From Trichomonas vaginalis G3 (Eukaryota; Parabasalia; Trichomonadida; Trichomonadidae), in NCBI RefSeq assembly GCF_026262505.1, contig NC_067206.1:24939896-25003895 (forward strand): DNA of 64,000 bases. Direction: 5' to 3'. Both the position numbers and the translations under genes were made by a program. Below are positions 1 to 9,538 of the stretch, in pieces. Every line of letters starts with the position of its first letter. The first letter of the stretch is position 1. The notes below the pieces were generated by a model that was not told the DNA's origin, made no database searches, and worked only from the letters and a program-made list of their open reading frames with translations.

Positions 1-450
1 AAATCAAAACCTGATAAACTTTTTGAACTTGATGAAATAAATAACCTTATTAAATTTCGCTGAAAATTAAATTTTGTACTCCTCATCTTCGTTCATTGTT
101 GGGGATATTAAATTTTGGAAAAAGATGTTGGGGATGTTTTGTATTCTGACACTGGTTCCAATTTCATTTTAATCAAATGTGATAAAGTTAATACCCCAAT
201 GAGATTTTCACATCAAACATTAGACCCTAACTCTTACCCATCAATACAAAACATTTTATCCATCAACTTAAACACATTTTCTTTATCATATCCGTTTCAA
301 TTATCCGGGAATTCATTTATTCTTCATTCAAAAGATTTATCAAATATTAAATTTAGAATAACTGACCTATTTGATTGTGATTTAGAATTCATGAATGAAA
401 TATTTTGGCAATTTCAAATAGAAAAAATAGCTGATGAGATAACGGATTAA
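1..450 (+). pseudogene. remnant of a Maverick gene of unknown role (copy A)
   Basis: Broken, partial relative of the 236-codon gene at 27824-28534 in copy B, with which the last 111 codons are almost identical. It lies directly upstream of the fibre gene in both copies, so it belongs to the virion half of the element. No family recognised; the alternating short strands in the translation would suit a jelly-roll minor capsid protein, but this is only a guess. Treated as a fossil part. Confidence 0.7.
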
Positions 451-475
451 ATATTTATTTTTAAATCATAATAAA

Positions 476-2068
476 ATGATTAAACAACAACAGCAACCAC
501 AGACCATTACATACGCCATATATGCATATAATTCAAAGACGGCAGAACAAACGCAAAGGTTGAAATATGGAGATTTGGAGATAGTATTGAAAAATGAACA
601 TTTCGAATTCGTTTGCAAAGGTGGTGCAGTGATATCAAATATAAAAGAAATTTTATTTATGAATTCTAAAATTAAAGGTATAACGGATGATATAACATCA
701 ATTCCGCCAGAAGAACAGAGATATTACGCATTAAATGCATTTCCTAAAGTTTTGAAGATTGGAAGATTTAATTTAAATGAGGAATTCATAGAAGGTTTCC
801 TAAATGTCATAATGAAGAAGGTAGATAAGGAATATGTGGATGAAAAAGATAAAGAAATTAAAGAAATGGTTGAATGGTATCATGAATGGACATCAAAGAT
901 TTTAAAAACTAAAGCTAATACAGGATGGGTTTCAGGATGTTTAGACCTTAAAGCTGATAAAACATATGTTAACGATGAGTTAGAGAAGAAAGCAGATAAA
1001 ACATATGTTAACGATGAGTTAGAGAAGAAGGCAGATAAAACATATGTTAACGAAATATACCAAAGTTTGATAGGAACAACGAAAAATATTGAAACTATTG
1101 TTGGTGACTTTTCTGTCGATGAAGAAAATAAATATTTTAGATGGCAGTTTGTACACTCCTTAAAAAATGGTATACTGTGGAAACTCATTCCGAAAAATAA
1201 CAATGAAATGTATGTAGGCTATATAAAGAATAATGGCACACAAGTTAAAGTTCCATTAGACAACAACTGCTACTTAAACTTATATGGAGACGAACAAAAG
1301 AAATATTTAAGAGTTTATGAAATGGTAGATATGACATTGCCTGACCCAGCTCCAGCACCATATTATTATGACTATGGTGCTGACGCACGTGTAGACCCAA
1401 AAAAGCAAACATTATATTTAGAATATTATAGATATAAAAGATATAATGCAATAGAAAAAACGAGAATAGTATATTATTATACAGATGACAGAAATAAATA
1501 TTATAGTCAAGATTTTACCTACCCTGAAAACATAAGATTATATTATAAAAAATATTCTGACACAAACCAGAAGAAACCTGAAATAGTTACACTATATTTT
1601 AAGTTCAAAAGAGACAATCCTATAATATCTCATATGTTTGATTTAATGAACCCAGTAGGTTCTATTTATACATCTATGGAAGCAAGAGGTCCTCAAGTAA
1701 TGTTTGGTGTTGGTGCATGGGAACAAATAGTCGACAGGTTTTTGTATTGTGCAAACTCTTCAAAGGAAACAGGTGGAAGTAAAACGATTTCAGGTGAAAA
1801 TTTACCTGCACATAGTCACTACATAGATTTAAGTACATCTCAAGCAGGTTGGCATAAGCATAGATATTGGGATTGGTCAGCAATGACAAAAGGTAAAGGA
1901 TATGATGTTAAAGACAACGTTAAGTTTGCTATAAATTGTTACTGGAGTAACACTGAGGGAGGAGGAAACCATACACATCGCGTTTCAGGGTATACGCAAA
2001 CAACGGGACAAAGTAAAGAATACATGCCACCTTACATGACAGTTTACGCATGGTATAGAGTTCAATGA
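476..2068 (+). CDS. fibre-like protein with phage tail-collar domain (copy A)
   Basis: 530-codon protein. Residues about 160-193 hold tandem copies of a unit reading DKTYVNDELEKKA, a heptad-like shaft of the kind seen in trimeric phage fibres. From about residue 386 the C-terminus has the hallmarks of a phage tail-collar/receptor-binding domain: NPVGSIY, FGVGAWEQIVDRFL, LPAHSH, paired H-x-H motifs (WHKHRYW, NHTHR) and a closing MPPYMTVYAWYR. The likely role is an attachment spike on a Maverick virion; that role is inferred, the domain match is what I see. It is preceded by the element's T-rich tract and ATAAAATG. Copy B carries a close relative (26171-27799) with a different number and placement of shaft units. 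Looks whole. Confidence 0.8.
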   Translation: MIKQQQQPQTITYAIYAYNSKTAEQTQRLKYGDLEIVLKNEHFEFVCKGGAVISNIKEILFMNSKIKGITDDITSIPPEEQRYYALNAFPKVLKIGRFNLNEEFIEGFLNVIMKKVDKEYVDEKDKEIKEMVEWYHEWTSKILKTKANTGWVSGCLDLKADKTYVNDELEKKADKTYVNDELEKKADKTYVNEIYQSLIGTTKNIETIVGDFSVDEENKYFRWQFVHSLKNGILWKLIPKNNNEMYVGYIKNNGTQVKVPLDNNCYLNLYGDEQKKYLRVYEMVDMTLPDPAPAPYYYDYGADARVDPKKQTLYLEYYRYKRYNAIEKTRIVYYYTDDRNKYYSQDFTYPENIRLYYKKYSDTNQKKPEIVTLYFKFKRDNPIISHMFDLMNPVGSIYTSMEARGPQVMFGVGAWEQIVDRFLYCANSSKETGGSKTISGENLPAHSHYIDLSTSQAGWHKHRYWDWSAMTKGKGYDVKDNVKFAINCYWSNTEGGGNHTHRVSGYTQTTGQSKEYMPPYMTVYAWYRVQ

Positions 2069-2218
2069 ACACACTTAACCCAAAGGGTTTAGGCTTACCG
2101 AATGAACTAAATATATTTTATGTTTGTAATTAATTAGGTAATGAAGTAATGGATGAACTGCAGAAAAGAAGTTAAAAGCTTGGGGTCGTTTTGTACAAAA
2201 ATATTGTGAGTAAATGAT

Positions 2219-3408
2219 TTAGGTTATTCGATAATTAATTATTTTTGAAGAACTGGAGGTGTCACCAGGTCACCAGGTAATTTAACTTCTCTGAAAAAAT
2301 GAGACAACATGACATTTTGACAACATCACAGGAGGAAGGCAGTTATGACTTATTTTTGAAGAACTGGAGGTGTCACCATGTCACCATGTGTCACCAGGTC
2401 ATTTAACTTCTCTGAAAAAATGTGACAACATGACATTTTGACAACAACATGGGTTATTCAATAATTAATTATTTTTGAAGAACTGGAGGTGTCACCATGT
2501 CACCATGTGTCACCAGGTCATTTAACTTCTCTGAAAAAATGTGACAACATGACATTTTGACAACAACACAGGAGGAAGGCAGTTATGACTTATTTTTGAA
2601 GAACTGGAGGTGTCACCATGTCACCAGGTCATTTAACTCATGACATTTTGACAACAACATGGGTTATTCAATAATTAATTATTTTTGAAGAACTGGAGGT
2701 GTCACCATGTCACCATGTGTCACCAGGTCATTTAACTTCTCTGAAAAAATGTGACAACATGACATTTTGACAACAACACAGGAGGAAGGCAGTTATGACT
2801 TATTTTTGAAGAACTGGAGGTGTCACCATGTCACCAGGTCATTTAACTCATGACATTTTGACAACAAAACATGGGTTATTCAATAATTAATTATTTTTGA
2901 AGAACTGGAGGTGTCACCATGTCACCATGTGTCACCAGGTCATTTAACTTCTCTGAAAAAATGTGACAACATGACATTTTGACAACAACACAGGAGGAAG
3001 GCAGTTATGACTTATTTTTTGAAGAACTGGAGGTGTCACCATGTCACCAGGTCATTTAACTCATGACATTTTGACAACAACATGGGTTATTCAATAATTA
3101 ATTATTTTTGAAGAACTGGAGGTGTCACCATGTCACCATGTGTCACCAGGTCATTTAACTTCTCTGAAAAAATGTGACAACATGACATTTTGACAACAAC
3201 ACAGGAGGAAGGCAGTTATGACTTATTTTTGAAGAACTGAGGGTGTCACCAGGTCACCAGGTCATTTAACTCATGACATTTTGACAACAACATGGGTTAT
3301 TCAATAATTAATTATTTTTGAAGAACTGGAGGTGTCACCATGTCACCATGTGTCACCAGGTCATTTAACTTCTCTGAAAAAATGTGACAACATGACATTT
3401 TGACAACA
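2219..3408 (+). repeat. left repeat array of the primase-helicase segment (copy A)
   Basis: About six head-to-tail copies of a unit of roughly 211 bp, each made of two related halves. Both halves start TTTTTGAAGAACTGGAGG and carry runs of GTCACC (GGTGTCACCATGTCACC), ATTTAACTTCTCTGAAAAAA or ATTTAACTCA, and ATGACATTTTGACAACA. Landmarks GGGTTATTCAATAATTAATT recur near 2451, 2661, 2873, 3084 and 3295. The array ends just before the primase-helicase promoter. The array at 5820-7453 is the same repeat in reverse. Confidence 0.95.
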
Positions 3409-3481
3409 TTTACGATAATTTGATGTAGTCCAAAAATAAAGTTAGTTTTAAAATTATTTTTATTTTTTTATTCCTATATAA

Positions 3482-5794
3482 ATGACAGCAACAAACAACA
3501 ACAGCAACTTTATCGTTTCTGATGAAAAAGTTATTGATTCATTAGCTGAGGAATTAGTTGTGGCAGAAACTAAAACCCTCAACGAAAGAATTGGTAAAAA
3601 CAAGATTGATTTACATAACTACCTCAAATACGATGGAGGAAGAGGAAGGAAAACTGGTACAGCTTTATTAGTAAATAAAATTTCAAATTTAACGATTATA
3701 GATGTTGATATCAATAAATCGTACAATGATGAACTTAAAGAAACAGTTAGAAAAGACATTTTATCAAAACTTTCGGATAAAGATGTTATCGTTAAAACCG
3801 CTTCAGGAGGTCTTCACATTTATTGCAACACTAATTTCTTCTATTCAACCTCGAACAGAATGATTAAATGTTATTCCTGCAATGATTATGATATTGACAT
3901 AATGACTTCAATGGATGATTCAAAACGTTCTTTAGTGGTTATGGCTGATTCAAGAGTTCGCAAGAATGCAACAGAACCAATCAATACATACTCATTCATT
4001 CGTGGAAGTTATGATTCAACATTAACCAGAACAGTGAATGATATATTAAATGATTTGAATATTAAGGTAAGAGTTGAACAGAAGAATGAAGAAATAAAGA
4101 ATATAATGAATGAAGACAAAGATGTAAACATTGACGATAAACTTGCCCAGAGCATAGTTGATGGTATTAGTGATTTTGAAGTACATAATGACGGTGGAAA
4201 CATGAATTTAGAAAAAGAAGTTACATTATTCACACTGTTTCAAGCTATTAATTCGTTACCTAATCATTTAATTAATGAAGCATACGATAACGTTTATAAC
4301 TTCTGCAGTTTAACAGAAAATGCAAAAAGTAATTTTGAAAAAGCACGTGATAGATATGCACATTTAATGACTTCTCCATTTGTTTTGGTAAAGATTCTAA
4401 AACTATATCAAAAGGAATATTATGATGAATATGTTTTACCTTTATTACGTAAGCCAAAAATAACATTTGATATCAAACTTGATGACTCGTTTTTGATAAC
4501 AGATATTAGACGCAAGGCTGAAAATCATCAGTATAAAAACAGTTCTGAAGTAATTGAGGATTTATCACGTGTAATCCGTTTTGTAGATTGTGGAAACAAA
4601 TACTTCATTCAAAAAGATTACAACATACACGACAAAATGAATCAAATATCATTCGTTCTTCAATCAAACATGAAAGAGTCACTCAAAATGATTAAATTAT
4701 TTAATGAAGAAGGTAAAACAACAACAGCATGGGATGTACTATTAAATCAATTGTCTTCATTAACTGTTAAGGGTGTTTGCTTTAAATCTGATTCTCCAGA
4801 TGTTTTCTCAACGTTTCAAGGTTATAAATACAACGTTCTCGAAAAGCTTGATTACTCAAAAATTGAGATGTTTATGAATTTCATTAAAGAAGCCATTTGT
4901 GATAATAATGATGAAGTGTATAAATACCTTCTCGGGTGGATTGCATCAATGATTCAACATCCTGGAATCAAGAATGAAACAGCAATTATTTTGAAAGGAC
5001 TTCAGGGAACAGGTAAAAACAGATTTACAGACATTATTTCTGAACTTCTCGCTGGTTATTCATGTAAAAACATTACCGAAATAGGTGAGCTAACGGGTAA
5101 TTTCAATTCAGTTGTTGAAAATAAAATGTTTCTTGTACTTAATGAACTCAAGAATGTAGGTGAAGACAGACTCGCAAACTTCAACGCTTTGAAATCAATT
5201 ATAACGGATAATGAGATAAGAATTAATGAAAAGAATCAACCCAGAAGAACTGCTCAGAACGTTGCCAATTTTATTCTCGTAACTAATAACGTCTACCCTG
5301 TCAAAATTGAAGTTGGAGACAGAAGATACGTAGTTTTAAGGGTTAATGGTAAATTCAAGGGTCAATTTGATTACTTCAAGAATTTGATGAATTCATGCAC
5401 AAAGGAATTTTATGATAATTTACTGACGTATTTTATCAATTACGACCTTTCATCATTTAATGTACGAATCATACCGATGACTGAAGCCAAACAAGATTTA
5501 ATTGAATTATCAACAAATCCTTTAGATGAATGGATAAATACACATTATGATGAATTGTGTGCAGGTATGACGTGTAAAAATGCTCTATTCTGCAAACCAT
5601 CAGACATGAAAGACAAGAATTTTCAAATGAGTATTAAGGATAAATGTGATAGGAAACAGATAAGAATAGATGGTAAACAAACATGGTGTTATGTTTTGAA
5701 AGAAGAAATGAAAGGATTATATAAACAGGTTGAACCAAACGATAATGAGGAATCATTTACTGACGATGAAATACCTGTAAATGAAGCTTTATAA
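3482..5794 (+). CDS. prim-pol / SF3 (D5-like) primase-helicase (copy A)
   Basis: 770-codon protein. The N-terminal third has archaeo-eukaryotic primase (prim-pol) motifs: DVD at about residues 73-75, SGGLHIY at about 108-115 and a later IDIMT. The C-terminal half is a superfamily 3 helicase of the D5 type: Walker A GLQGTGKN at about 505, Walker B-like FLVLNELKN at about 550, sensor VTNNVYP at about 599 and GDRRYVVL after it. Expected role: priming and unwinding during element replication. A prim-pol helicase beside a protein-primed-type polymerase is unusual for a Polinton. It is flanked by inverted repeat arrays, and its orientation relative to its neighbours is opposite to that in copy B. 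The start ATG follows a T-rich tract and CTATATAAATG. Looks whole. Confidence 0.88.
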   Translation: MTATNNNSNFIVSDEKVIDSLAEELVVAETKTLNERIGKNKIDLHNYLKYDGGRGRKTGTALLVNKISNLTIIDVDINKSYNDELKETVRKDILSKLSDKDVIVKTASGGLHIYCNTNFFYSTSNRMIKCYSCNDYDIDIMTSMDDSKRSLVVMADSRVRKNATEPINTYSFIRGSYDSTLTRTVNDILNDLNIKVRVEQKNEEIKNIMNEDKDVNIDDKLAQSIVDGISDFEVHNDGGNMNLEKEVTLFTLFQAINSLPNHLINEAYDNVYNFCSLTENAKSNFEKARDRYAHLMTSPFVLVKILKLYQKEYYDEYVLPLLRKPKITFDIKLDDSFLITDIRRKAENHQYKNSSEVIEDLSRVIRFVDCGNKYFIQKDYNIHDKMNQISFVLQSNMKESLKMIKLFNEEGKTTTAWDVLLNQLSSLTVKGVCFKSDSPDVFSTFQGYKYNVLEKLDYSKIEMFMNFIKEAICDNNDEVYKYLLGWIASMIQHPGIKNETAIILKGLQGTGKNRFTDIISELLAGYSCKNITEIGELTGNFNSVVENKMFLVLNELKNVGEDRLANFNALKSIITDNEIRINEKNQPRRTAQNVANFILVTNNVYPVKIEVGDRRYVVLRVNGKFKGQFDYFKNLMNSCTKEFYDNLLTYFINYDLSSFNVRIIPMTEAKQDLIELSTNPLDEWINTHYDELCAGMTCKNALFCKPSDMKDKNFQMSIKDKCDRKQIRIDGKQTWCYVLKEEMKGLYKQVEPNDNEESFTDDEIPVNEAL

Positions 5795-5819
5795 AGTATG
5801 ATTGGAATTTATTTTTGCA

Positions 5820-7453
5820 TTCTCTTGTACCTGTTGTCAAAATGTCATGTTGTCACATTTTTTCAGAGAAGTTAAATGACCTGGTGACACATGGTGACAT
5901 GGTGACACCTCCAGTTCTTCAAAAATAATTAATTATTGAATAACCCATGTTGTTGTCAAAATGTCATGAGTTAAATGACCTGGTGACCTGGTGACACCTT
6001 CAGTTCTTCAAAAAATAAGTCATAACTGCCTTCCTCCTGTGTTGTTGTCAAAATGTCATGTTGTCACATTTTTTCAGAGAAGTTAAATGACCTGGTGACA
6101 CATGGTGACATGGTGACACCTCCAGTTCTTCAAAAATAATTAATTATTGAATAACCCATGTTGTTGTCAAATGTCATGAGTTAAATGACCTGGTGACAGG
6201 TGACACCTCCAGTTCTTAAAAATAAGTAGCATAACTGCCTTACACCTCCTTAGTGTTGTTGTCAAATGTCATGTGTCACATTTTTCAGAGAAGTTAAATG
6301 ACCTGGTGACACATGGTGACATGGTGACACCTCCAGTTCTTCAAAATAATTAATTATTGAATAACCCATGTTGTTGTCAAAATGTCATGAGTTAAATGAC
6401 CTGGTGACCTGGTGACACCTTCAGTTCTTCAAAAAATAAGTCATAACTGCCTTCCTCCTGTGTTGTTGTCAAAATGTCATGTTGTCACATTTTTTCAGAG
6501 AAGTTAAATGACCTGGTGACACATGGTGACATGGTGACACCTCCAGTTCTTCAAAAATAATTAATTATTGAATAACCCATGTTGTTGTCAATGTCATGAG
6601 TTAAATGACCTGGTGACATGGTGACACCTCTCCAGTTCTTCAAAAATAAGTCATAACTGCTTCCTCCTGTGTTGTTGTCAAAATGTCATGTTGTCACATT
6701 TTTCAGAGAAGTTAAATGACCTGGTGACACATGGTGACATGGTGACACCTCCAGTTCTTCAAAAATAATTAATTATTGAATAACCCATGTTGTTGTCAAA
6801 ATGTCATGAGTTAAATGACCTGGTGACCTGGTGACACTTCAGTTCTTCAAAAAATAAGTCATAACTGCCTTCCTCCTGTGTTGTTGTCAAGAATGTCATG
6901 TTGTCACATTTTTTCAGAGAAGTTAAATGACCTGGTGACACATGGTGACATGGTGACACCTCCAGTTCTTCAAAAATAATTAATTATTGAATAACCCATG
7001 TTGTTGTCAAAATGTCATGAGTTAAATGACCTGGTGACATGGTGACACCTCCAGTTCTTCAAAAATAAGTCATAACTGCCTTCCTCCTGTGTTGTTGTCA
7101 AAAATGTCATGTTTGTCACATTTTTTCAGAGAAGTTAAATGACCTGGTGAACATGGTGACATGGTGACACCTCCAGTTCTTCAAAAATAATTAATTATTG
7201 AATAACCCATGTTGTTGTCAAAATGTCATGAGTTAAAATGACCTGGTGACACATGGTGAACACCTTCAGTTCTTCAAAAAATAAGTCATAACTGCCTTCC
7301 TCCTGTGTTGTTGTCAAAATGTCATGTTGTCACATTTTTTCAGAGAAGTTAAATGACCTGGTGACACATGGTGACATGGTGACACCTCCAGTTCTTCAAA
7401 AATAATTAATTATTGAATAACCCATGTTGTTGTCAAAATGTCATGTTGTCACA
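5820..7453 (-). repeat. right repeat array of the primase-helicase segment (copy A)
   Basis: About eight copies of the 211-bp double unit of the left array, in reverse orientation (GGTGACACCTCCAGTTCTTC on this strand). The landmark AATAATTAATTATTGAATAA recurs near 5924, 6136, 6346, 6557, 6765, 6976, 7188 and 7402. With the left array it makes kilobase-scale inverted repeats around the primase-helicase gene. Confidence 0.95.
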
Positions 7454-7495
7454 AACTTTAGAACGGCATAATTTAAATTTTTATTTTTATCATAA

Positions 7496-7660
7496 ATGGA
7501 TACCCCACAAGCTCAAAATTTACCACGAATCATAACAAGGGAGGAAATGATAAAAATGATGCGAGAACATGTTAAAAATAACAAACCACTAAAACTGAGA
7601 AAATGCGGTTATGCAGTAATGATGGAAAGAGAGATGTTGTCAAAGAGGAATAAAAATTAA
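7496..7660 (+). CDS. small basic protein, 54 codons (copy A)
   Basis: Short open frame starting MDTPQAQNLPRIITREEM and ending in the very basic EREMLSKRNKN. It begins at the ATG of the motif TTTTTATTTTTATCATAAATG, the same start signal used by the element's larger genes, and ends where the convergent 79-codon gene begins its own 3' end. A degraded relative sits at the same place in copy B (21421-21569). Function unknown; a small nucleic-acid-binding protein is possible from charge alone. Confidence 0.65.
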   Translation: MDTPQAQNLPRIITREEMIKMMREHVKNNKPLKLRKCGYAVMMEREMLSKRNKN

Positions 7661-7896
7661 ATTTGGATTGAGTTTAAAAATTCATCTTTATTAAATTCAT
7701 CTCTTCCAATCAATTTATTTATTCTATTAAATTCTTTTATTTTTGCTTCACTCAGTTTAAGGATTGAACGGTAAGTTTCTAATTTTTCGATTATTTCTTT
7801 ATCGTTTTCAACCCCACCACATTGTGGCTTCTTTTTGTAATAGCATATTTTTGATTTAATTCTGTTTAGTTTCTTTTTATATTCATCGTCACTCAT
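7657..7896 (-). CDS. small lysine-rich protein, 79 codons (copy A)
   Basis: Starts MSDDEYKKKLNRIKSKICYY, has a CGG-centred turn after KKKPQ, then a likely helix (EKLETYRSILKLSEAKIKEF). No family recognised. The start is supported by a T-rich tract followed by CGTAAGAAATG. A 90-codon relative in copy B (21140-21412) differs mainly by short extra stretches, one near the N-terminus and one mid-protein. Always downstream of the integrase block, convergent with the 54-codon gene. Confidence 0.65.
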   Translation of the reverse strand: MSDDEYKKKLNRIKSKICYYKKKPQCGGVENDKEIIEKLETYRSILKLSEAKIKEFNRINKLIGRDEFNKDEFLNSIQI

Positions 7897-7916
7897 TTCT
7901 TACGAAATAAAAAAAA

Positions 7917-8228
7917 TTAAATATTATTTAAATATAATGGAGTAATAAAATAAATCGGAATTTCTATTAATTTATTGTCAACTTCAACTAATGCATTGCC
8001 GTTAATATATCTAACAAATTCAGCTATTGTGTCAAATCTTCGTCTTCTTTTTGTCATTGATTTATCAGTTTTTCCATAATCGAGATGAATCAAAACTTTA
8101 TCCCCTTGTTTAAAATTCATGAGCCCCGAATTAATTTGTTCACGTTTAACATCATTTAACTTTTCCATTTGCTTTCTAATATATTCCCATTCTTTTGAAA
8201 TATCATTTTTCATTTCCACTGGTTTCAT
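7917..8228 (-). CDS. SH3/chromo-like companion of the integrase (copy A)
   Basis: 103 codons. The stretch FKQGDKVLIHLDYGKTDK, then a strand-rich tail ending EIPIYFITPLYL, resembles the SH3-like C-terminal domain of retroviral-type integrases or the chromodomain that ends Polinton integrases. It follows the integrase core with a gap of about 16 bases and has no T-rich start motif of its own, which suggests that it is made together with, or was once part of, the integrase. The same arrangement is seen in copy B near 20811-21105. Role inferred: target DNA or chromatin contact. Confidence 0.55.
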   Translation of the reverse strand: MKPVEMKNDISKEWEYIRKQMEKLNDVKREQINSGLMNFKQGDKVLIHLDYGKTDKSMTKRRRRFDTIAEFVRYINGNALVEVDNKLIEIPIYFITPLYLNNI

Positions 8229-8243
8229 GTTAATAGTTCTATG

Positions 8244-9437
8244 TCATGTATTATTGTAATAATATACTAACTGCTGTATGATGGAGTCATGATTTCCATC
8301 CCAGTATATCTGACCGTTAACCCCTAACGCATCTCTAAGAGTTCTCATTACTGCATCAACTATTTTATTATGAAACGTATATGGAGAGGATGAGAAGTAA
8401 AAATTAATTTGTGGGAAATAATGAGTCATAACTGCCTGAAATCCTTTATCACCATCACCCCTGATATTATCTACTCTTTCATGATCTAGTAAGTATTGTA
8501 TAGCTCTTCTTGTTTCCTGTTCTGTTTTCCCTTTCACCGGAATGCAATATAAATATCTAGTGTTAATGTTAATGGCAAATAAATAAGTAATATTTCCTTT
8601 TGAATATTCCAGATGATCAATTTCGTATGAATAAGGTGAAGGTGCAAATGAAGGGCGACTAAATTTTTCCTTTAACGGTTGAATTTTCGGGTCAATTGGT
8701 TTATTTAATATCTTGAAACCCTTTTTAAAATCTTTTTGCTTCTTAAATGTTTGAAATGGATATAATAAAGTGAATGATGAAGGATTAACTGAAGGAGGAG
8801 GAGGTACTACTGTTGGGGGTTTTGGTGTTGCAAGTGGTTTAATTTTATCTGCTTTGATTTTGGATTTCATTCCCCCCTTCATTAATTCTGGATGTATTCT
8901 ATTCATTTGTTTTAAATATGCTGTATATAAAGGTTTGATATACTTTCCCGCTTCGAGTTTATGTTGAAGGATGAATTCCAAAAGTTGATCTTCATTTAAA
9001 AGTCGGGCTGAATATGGTTTAACTAATGAATCATAAATTAAAGCTTGTGCATCATTTATGAGCTGCTGAACCTGGGTGTTTTGCACCTTTTGTTTTTGTT
9101 CCTTTGGTTTTTGTGGCTCAGGATTATATAATTTATATAATTCATCAATATCTTCTTCTGTTAATACTTTATTTTTGAAATCTTTCAACTGTTTAAGTTG
9201 TGATTTCGTTTTTCCCTTTGAATATTCATTATTTTTAATTTTGTCTTTAATTTCAGAAATTATTTTATTATGATATTTCAAAATTTCATTTTTATAATAT
9301 GGATAATAATATTCCATATCATCACCCGTTATATTGTTATTATGTTTTTGGAGATATGATTTTAAATCGTAATAACTAAGAAATTTTTGATTAAGTACTA
9401 AATCAGCAATTAAATTTTTTAAATCTGTGTTATCCAT
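8244..9437 (-). CDS. Polinton-type (retroviral-like) integrase (copy A)
   Basis: 397 codons. The N-terminal half is helical and charged, followed by a proline-rich linker (about residues 200-215) and then an RNase H-like integrase core: YEIDHLEYSKGN, YLFAININTRYLYCIPVKGK, and DNIRGDGDKGFQA after a helix, then HNKIVDAVMRTLRDALG. This order is that of Polinton c-integrases, which join the element ends to target DNA. Preceded by TTTATTTTTATATAAATG. A 28-bp double hairpin (9060-9087) lies inside the coding sequence. Copy B carries a close but broken relative (19577-21105). Confidence 0.82.
   Translation of the reverse strand: MDNTDLKNLIADLVLNQKFLSYYDLKSYLQKHNNNITGDDMEYYYPYYKNEILKYHNKIISEIKDKIKNNEYSKGKTKSQLKQLKDFKNKVLTEEDIDELYKLYNPEPQKPKEQKQKVQNTQVQQLINDAQALIYDSLVKPYSARLLNEDQLLEFILQHKLEAGKYIKPLYTAYLKQMNRIHPELMKGGMKSKIKADKIKPLATPKPPTVVPPPPSVNPSSFTLLYPFQTFKKQKDFKKGFKILNKPIDPKIQPLKEKFSRPSFAPSPYSYEIDHLEYSKGNITYLFAININTRYLYCIPVKGKTEQETRRAIQYLLDHERVDNIRGDGDKGFQAVMTHYFPQINFYFSSSPYTFHNKIVDAVMRTLRDALGVNGQIYWDGNHDSIIQQLVYYYNNT
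9060..9087 (+). repeat. 28-bp double-hairpin insertion inside the integrase gene
   Basis: 13+2+13 layout ending GGTG-TTTTG-CACC; the first hairpin is decayed. A diverged copy sits at the same place in copy B (19913-19937). Confidence 0.6.
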
Positions 9438-9538
9438 TTATATAAAAATAAAATAAATGTTTAAGGGTGCCCACCTCTTTGAATCATAGTATCAAAGCCA
9501 TCATTAACGGTTCCTTTTGTCTCTTCTGTGGCATTTCA

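Noticed and set aside
2219-7453. CRISPR array, suggested by regular repeats
   Set aside because: Units are contiguous without unique spacers, occur in inverted arrays and lie in a eukaryotic element; no cas-like genes.
9460-9475. TTAAGGGTGCCCACC before the integrase, resembling the tips of the TTAA transposons
   Set aside because: No matching inverted partner nearby and the same sequence is present in both Mavericks; part of the element.
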